The notes below the pieces were generated by a model that worked only from the letters and a program-made list of their open reading frames with translations, had not been told where the DNA came from and made no database searches. Positions 8,108 through 11,556 of a stretch of 11,556 nucleotides of DNA are shown here, piece after piece. The stretch is from Rachicladosporium sp. CCFEE 5018 (Eukaryota; Ascomycota; Dothideomycetes; Cladosporiales; Cladosporiaceae), in NCBI GenBank assembly GCA_002077045.2, contig KZ111142.1, positions 1,684,975 to 1,696,530 of the forward strand. The letters are read 5' to 3'. Both the position numbers and the translations under genes were made by a program. Each line of letters opens with the position of its first letter. Position 1 is the first letter of the stretch.

Positions 8108-8434
8108 TCATAGCCAGGGGCACGTCGCAGTATGGGATTTTGGGACTTTCAGAAGCGCGGAGACCTTCACCAATGATCCCGTGGTCGCCGTATTTCCTAC
8201 CAGGTATCTTGCGTGACAGCTTCCGCACTCGCTAGCTTGGTAGTATTGTAGTGGGCAGCATGGCCGATCTGGACATTGGCCAGCGGCAGTGGCCCCACTG
8301 TACGTGATGCCGTAGCAAGTTCGGAGATCCAGCATGGCCTTGCATCTGTCCACTGGCTGCCAGAGCATATCCGACACGTGGATGTCCTTTACAGGTTCAA
8401 GCCCCAACAGGCATCGCACTAGCAGAGTTCCCAT
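8108..8434 (-). CDS. Possible small cysteine-rich protein, 108 codons
   Basis: ATG at 8432-8434. The frame stays open for about 20 more codons upstream before a stop, and that extension includes WCHDH. The product has nine cysteines at residues 8, 31, 40, 54, 59, 60, 70, 73 and 105, with a CPDRPCC cluster and a CGSCH pair, so the main spacing is C-x8-C-x13-C-x4-CC-x9-C-x2-C. There is no signal peptide at the chosen start, so it does not look like a ready secreted effector. The CxxCH pair and regular Cys spacing recall small fungal zinc-binding Cys/His proteins, but I cannot name a family. It may be part of a spliced gene, a relic or chance. No intron signals confirm a model. Confidence 0.22.
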   Translation of the reverse strand: MGTLLVRCLLGLEPVKDIHVSDMLWQPVDRCKAMLDLRTCYGITYSGATAAGQCPDRPCCPLQYYQASECGSCHARYLVGNTATTGSLVKVSALLKVPKSHTATCPWL

Positions 8435-9568
8435 CGGCGCAGGCAGTCGCCACTTCCTCGTCGATGGGTAGAATCGATGATCATGGCACCACGAACCTCA
8501 TTACCGGACCCTTGTCGACACGCTTGACGCGGTGAAAGCGGCCCCTGGTGGAAGGGTTGAGCTCTGAGCGACGATGTCCCAGGGCAACACGCGCTGGACA
8601 AGCCGCAATCTCCGTAATGAAATCTAGAAGCCACTGTCGGAATCAGCCACGAGCGCCGTGGCTAGCTGGCCATGTCCATCAGGGTCCGACTTAAGTAGTC
8701 ATGTCGATCCATACGCTTGAACGTGGAGGGGACAATCCAATGAGCAGACCATCACAAACCGACTAATGTTTCACTCCATGTCTGTAAGAAGATCTGACGA
8801 GATATCAGGGGCATTGGGCAGCTGTGCATGCGAATATTGTTCATTCAAGTCCTTGCTTTCGGCATCGCATGAGCATGGTTTCTATCTCTCGGGACTCACT
8901 TTCCTCCGTCTTACGCCTCGAGATGCTGCCGCTCCAGAAGGCCGTCTGGACCTCTCATCTCGGAACACGAAGCAAGAACCCCGTATCATCCAGTCAAGGA
9001 ACAGTGACGGGCACGGAGCGGTGGACAGACACCTTCTCCTTGATCTCGCATTCCTCACCGGTCGCCAAACCCGTTTACCCGTTGACCTTGGCATGCCATC
9101 GAACGCATGACAATGTTCCGAAACGTGTTCCGGAAGCATGCACTACCATAATACTGTAGCCACCACTGATGTACTGTCCAACGAACATGCCTCTTGCGAG
9201 TGTCGAAATAGCAATGGTCGTCAAGATCGCGAAACCATCGGCCGTAAGCTCTAGTAGCACAACACCCCTGCGACTGCCCACCTAACCGACTGCACGCCAT
9301 ATGAACCCGAATCCTTCGATCTACGGTAGGGCGAAGCGAGGTTCCCTGCCGTGCACTCAGAACGCACGTGATGGAAGAAGCAGTGACTTCGAGCATGACC
9401 GCATCGCTGCGGCCGTGACCGTTTCGTGCAGCAAAAAGCATGCAACATCATCCGGCATGGCCGAGTAGCCTGCCAGCCACGAAAGCTTAGGAACAACGAT
9501 ACCTCCACCCCGGCCGTGTCAAACAGGATCGGGGAGATCGTGGTACGTGCACATCATCTGCTGACTAC

Positions 9569-9586
9569 GCCGACCCAGCCGACCCA
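9569..9586 (+). repeat. Tandem 9-bp direct repeat GCCGACCCA x2
   Basis: GCCGACCCA occurs twice back to back with no mismatch. It lies in the long upstream region about 1.9 kb before the right-edge start codon. It is short enough to be slippage. Confidence 0.65.
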
Positions 9587-9881
9587 AGGAACGTTCACAT
9601 CAACTCGGCCACGACACTTGAGTTTCAAGGCTATCTGATTAGCGGTCAGCAAGCCGACTGGTCGCACGTGTCGATGATATGACAATCAGGCCTTGGACAT
9701 GCAATCGTGGCTTATCACCGCCGCGCTCCTAGCTGCAAAGTCTACACAGCGACTTCTTCCAATCGACAACGATGGTGGCGTTTTCGGACCCCACGCGATC
9801 TCCCGGTACAACTTGCTGGTCTGCCCCAACACGGCACACCCTGCCACCTATCCGCTGCCGCAGGACAGGTCACCCATGTTA

Positions 9882-9900
9882 CCACGTGGAAATGTTTCCA
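9882..9900. promoter_or_regulatory. Overlapping dyads: CCACGTGG and TGGAAATGTTTCCA
   Basis: CCACGTGG at 9882-9889 is a perfect palindrome around an E-box core. It overlaps a second near-perfect dyad at 9887-9900, TGGAAA-TG-TTTCCA. Two joined dyads of this kind could be a composite site for two dimeric regulators. This is inference from form only. Confidence 0.35.
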
Positions 9901-10118
9901 ACCGTGTCCATGTAAGCAAGCAATCTACTTGGATGTTGGTTCCTGACCTTCGTATAGTGAACGGCGAACAGTTCCTCCGCTTCTAGGCGATGCGATGTCT
10001 GTTGTGTTCTACGGAACAGCCATGCAATCCTGCTGCCCTACCCGGCGCACACGATCCTTCGATATGTGCATGCCATTCGCTGTAGCATGAGATATGGCAT
10101 TCCTGCTGAAACGTGTGA

Positions 10119-10154
10119 TCGCTTCGCTTTCTGTGCGGCAGAAGCGTGAAGCGA
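10119..10154. repeat. Imperfect hairpin, 15 bp stem and 5-nt loop
   Basis: The left arm 10119-10133 pairs with 10139-10154 around the loop TGCGG. Outer TCGCTTC pairs with GAAGCGA and inner TTCTG with CAGAA. Two G-U type pairs and one bulged base (10145) lie between. This is the most stable local fold I noticed in the window. It could be a transcript structure or a dyad. Confidence 0.5.
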
Positions 10155-10280
10155 ATTTGGGCTAGGTAGAACTTTGCGGTGTTCTGCGTGGCGTGCCATA
10201 GTATGTTGGAGCATCGAATGTTACCTTATCAACCGATCAAACCGGTGAGAACTGACGCAACCTACATTCCTAGTGCTTGC

Positions 10281-10303
10281 GACGACAGCCATGGCATGTC
10301 GTC
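10281..10303. repeat. 23-bp dyad with GACGACA/TGTCGTC arms around GCCATGGC
   Basis: GACGACA (10281-10287) and TGTCGTC (10297-10303) are exact reverse complements. Between them lies the palindrome GCCATGGC (10288-10295) and one extra A, so the element is almost fully symmetric, with its centre shifted by half a base. Confidence 0.6.
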
Positions 10304-11231
10304 ATTGGTCTGCTGCCATCCTGCGACATCCTCGCTGCACCTATAGCGACCGCAGCAGTCACGGTGTAGAGTGGGCTGCATGATGCTGCTTCGCCTCGCT
10401 TCGAGCAGTTATGCAAGTCCTCCTGCTGTATACGGTTAGAGCGATAGGCACAAAACTTGTAAGCAGCTTAGCTCTGCATAGATCACTCCGCCTCTCCCAA
10501 AACAGACCGCTCACAGACCACAGCCACGCTGCCAAAGTTCGGAGACTTCGTCGTCGTGCAGCATGCATGCCGCTAGATGACGGATACACCGGCGGCACCA
10601 ATCACGACTTACGCATCACTCCGAGACTGCGGAGAGTACTGGTAAGGTCCGCGTACCCGCCGCATGGGGGTGGAAGTGTCAAGCACTCGGTTTCGCTCGC
10701 GCGGTGTAGGCGTATGCGACCACGCACACTATGCACACACACTCCACCTGTGCTCGCTCGATGCGGCAATCTTGTCTACTGCTACCCTCATGCTTTCGGC
10801 AAGCAGCTCGAGTGCGACCAGATGACACGCTGGAAGTGGTATAGCTGGTGCGTTGGAGGCCGCCGTTGCAATCGCGGTTCTGCTTGAGCCATCGACTGCC
10901 CTCGCCATTGGAACAAGAATGGCACCCCATGCTAAGCGATCGGACGTGTCCTGAGACCGAGACATTACCCCAAATTCCAGGAGCCTGTTGGTGGACGCCT
11001 TGCGATACTGTACCGTTTTCTCCGTGTCAGAGTCCGTGCGGGGACACGTCAAAGCGCCAGAATCCTTCGGCGGGTTCACCGCAAGCCTCTGCAGGGGGGA
11101 CACGCCGCGAAATAAGGTACCGTGAGACTAGCGCCATCCCGCGCACCGTAGGGCAGTCAAGGGTCTTCGGTAGCGTGCGTGCTGCGCACCTATTCATGGC
11201 ATTCATATACATTTGCTTTCGCCCCATATCT

Positions 11232-11239
11232 TATATTTA
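11232..11239 (+). promoter_or_regulatory. TATA-like box before the right-edge gene
   Basis: TATATTTA lies in a short AT-rich patch about 217 bp upstream of the ATG at 11456. This is a plausible distance for a fungal core promoter with a leader of 100-180 nt, but no start site can be seen. Confidence 0.3.
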
Positions 11240-11381
11240 CATCTGGATAGATGAACTGCATGGTCTGTTCGCCAAGCATAGCATCCAACAGACCAAACAT
11301 ATACCGAGTCGCCACCCCCACCAGGCAGGTTCTGGAACGAAGACAACGCTTCTCTCCCCAGCACTTCGACTCGGCTCGCTA

Positions 11382-11402
11382 ATGCTGCATCGTTCGAGTT
11401 AA
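11382..11402 (+). other. Six-codon upstream ORF (MLHRSS)
   Basis: ATG at 11382 and TAA at 11400-11402, 53 nt before the main ATG. Its start context is weak (C at -3), whereas the main ATG has G at -3 and G at +4. If it lies in the leader it could mildly reduce or tune translation. Confidence 0.3.
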
Positions 11403-11455
11403 GATCGACCGTGTCGACAACACAACACATCACGACAGGGATACAAGACGACGCA

Positions 11456-11556
11456 ATGGCAACGTACTCTGAATACCAACAGCAGCCCTTCGTAACGAAC
11501 AACGACTTCGAGCTGTACTCATCATTCGACTGGAATCACGATCAATCTTATCTCCC
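11456..11556 (+). CDS. N-terminus of an unidentified gene, cut by the window edge
   Basis: ATG at 11456-11458, with 33 full codons to the end and no stop. The residues begin MATYSEYQQQPF and continue with FELYSSFDWNHDQ. The composition (Gln, Asn, Tyr, Ser, Phe, Asp) is very unlike the Arg-rich chance frames around it and resembles the disordered N-terminus of many fungal transcription factors. The start context is good (G at -3, G at +4), the preceding leader is A/C-rich, and a 3-kb upstream region lies in front. No DNA-binding domain is visible in this window, so the transcription-factor reading is inference. Confidence 0.6.
   Translation, partial: MATYSEYQQQPFVTNNDFELYSSFDWNHDQSYL

Larger units (their letters stand above)
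8435..11455. promoter_or_regulatory. Long upstream region of the right-edge gene
   Basis: About 3 kb with no supported gene. Frames of up to 184 codons on both strands are rich in Arg, Cys, Ser and His and overlap each other, as chance frames do. The stretch holds three of the four CACGTG boxes (9365, 9665, 9883; the fourth is at 8375), a tandem 9-bp repeat (9569-9586), an imperfect 15-bp hairpin (10119-10154), a 23-bp dyad (10281-10303), a TATA-like TATATTTA (11232-11239) and a 6-codon upstream ORF (11382-11402). Multi-kilobase 5' regions are common in filamentous fungi before developmental transcription-factor genes. That reading is inference, and an undetected gene or non-coding RNA is not excluded. 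Confidence 0.4.

Noticed and set aside
8381..8410. A GGTTCAAGC string resembling a tRNA T-loop
   Set aside because: The flanking bases do not pair as a T-arm, and no acceptor, D or anticodon arm lies around it.
9075..9281. A hydrophobic minus-strand stretch that looked like a membrane-protein relic (LTTIAISTLARGMFVG)
   Set aside because: The frame begins with GTG, is short, and overlaps a longer chance frame. No motif ties it to a transporter family.
10411..10887. A 158-codon plus-strand frame
   Set aside because: Very rich in Arg, Cys and His, without domain or hydrophobic core. It looks like chance.
10848..11402. A 184-codon plus-strand frame before the right-edge gene
   Set aside because: Composition is random and it overlaps minus-strand frames. 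Its last codons are only of interest as a short uORF.
1..11556. Transposon, CRISPR array or bacterial-type operon
   Set aside because: No long terminal or inverted repeats, transposase motifs, spaced direct repeats or ribosome binding sites. The introns show nuclear fungal DNA.

Overview
The window looks like nuclear DNA of a filamentous ascomycete fungus. Four features point this way: short spliceosomal introns (53-57 bp, one of 91 bp) with fungal branch sites of the CTAAC/CTAAT type; genes spaced by 0.2-4 kb of non-coding DNA; no ribosome binding sites or operons; and typical Pezizomycotina families (a DUF3431 protein, a fungal monocarboxylate-porter-like MFS carrier, a classical SDR). A Dothideomycete is my best guess, but that is inference from overall feel and not from a marker gene.

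Layout. Positions 1-1769 hold no gene I can support. Positions 1770-2225 (minus) are an intact 151-codon frame that resembles only the C-terminal part of the THO-complex subunit THOC1/Hpr1, so it is probably an orphaned gene fragment. A 181-bp divergent intergenic stretch with a perfect 14-bp palindrome separates it from an intronless DUF3431 type II membrane protein (2407-3675, plus). After 0.95 kb of intergenic DNA comes a five-exon MFS transporter (4623-6319, plus). It converges on a two-exon short-chain dehydrogenase/reductase (6501-7391, minus), with 181 bp between their stop codons. From 7392 to 11455 there is about 4 kb with only doubtful small frames, among them a cysteine-rich one at 8108-8434. 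This stretch carries several palindromes, a 15-bp imperfect hairpin and four perfect CACGTG boxes. At the right edge, 11456 starts a convincing N-terminus of a plus-strand gene cut by the window. A long 5' region of this kind is common for fungal developmental regulators, but the visible 33 residues do not identify the family.

How the genes work together: the MFS carrier and the SDR are adjacent and could serve one catabolic or metabolite pathway, but the window has no backbone enzyme or pathway-specific regulator, so this is only a possibility. I see no mobile element, tRNA, rRNA or CRISPR array, and no clear new biological system. The best items to follow up are the orphan THOC1-like C-terminus, the in-frame (3n, stop-free) intron of the SDR, the non-consensus GTCGGT donor in the MFS gene, and the motif-rich upstream region of the right-edge gene.
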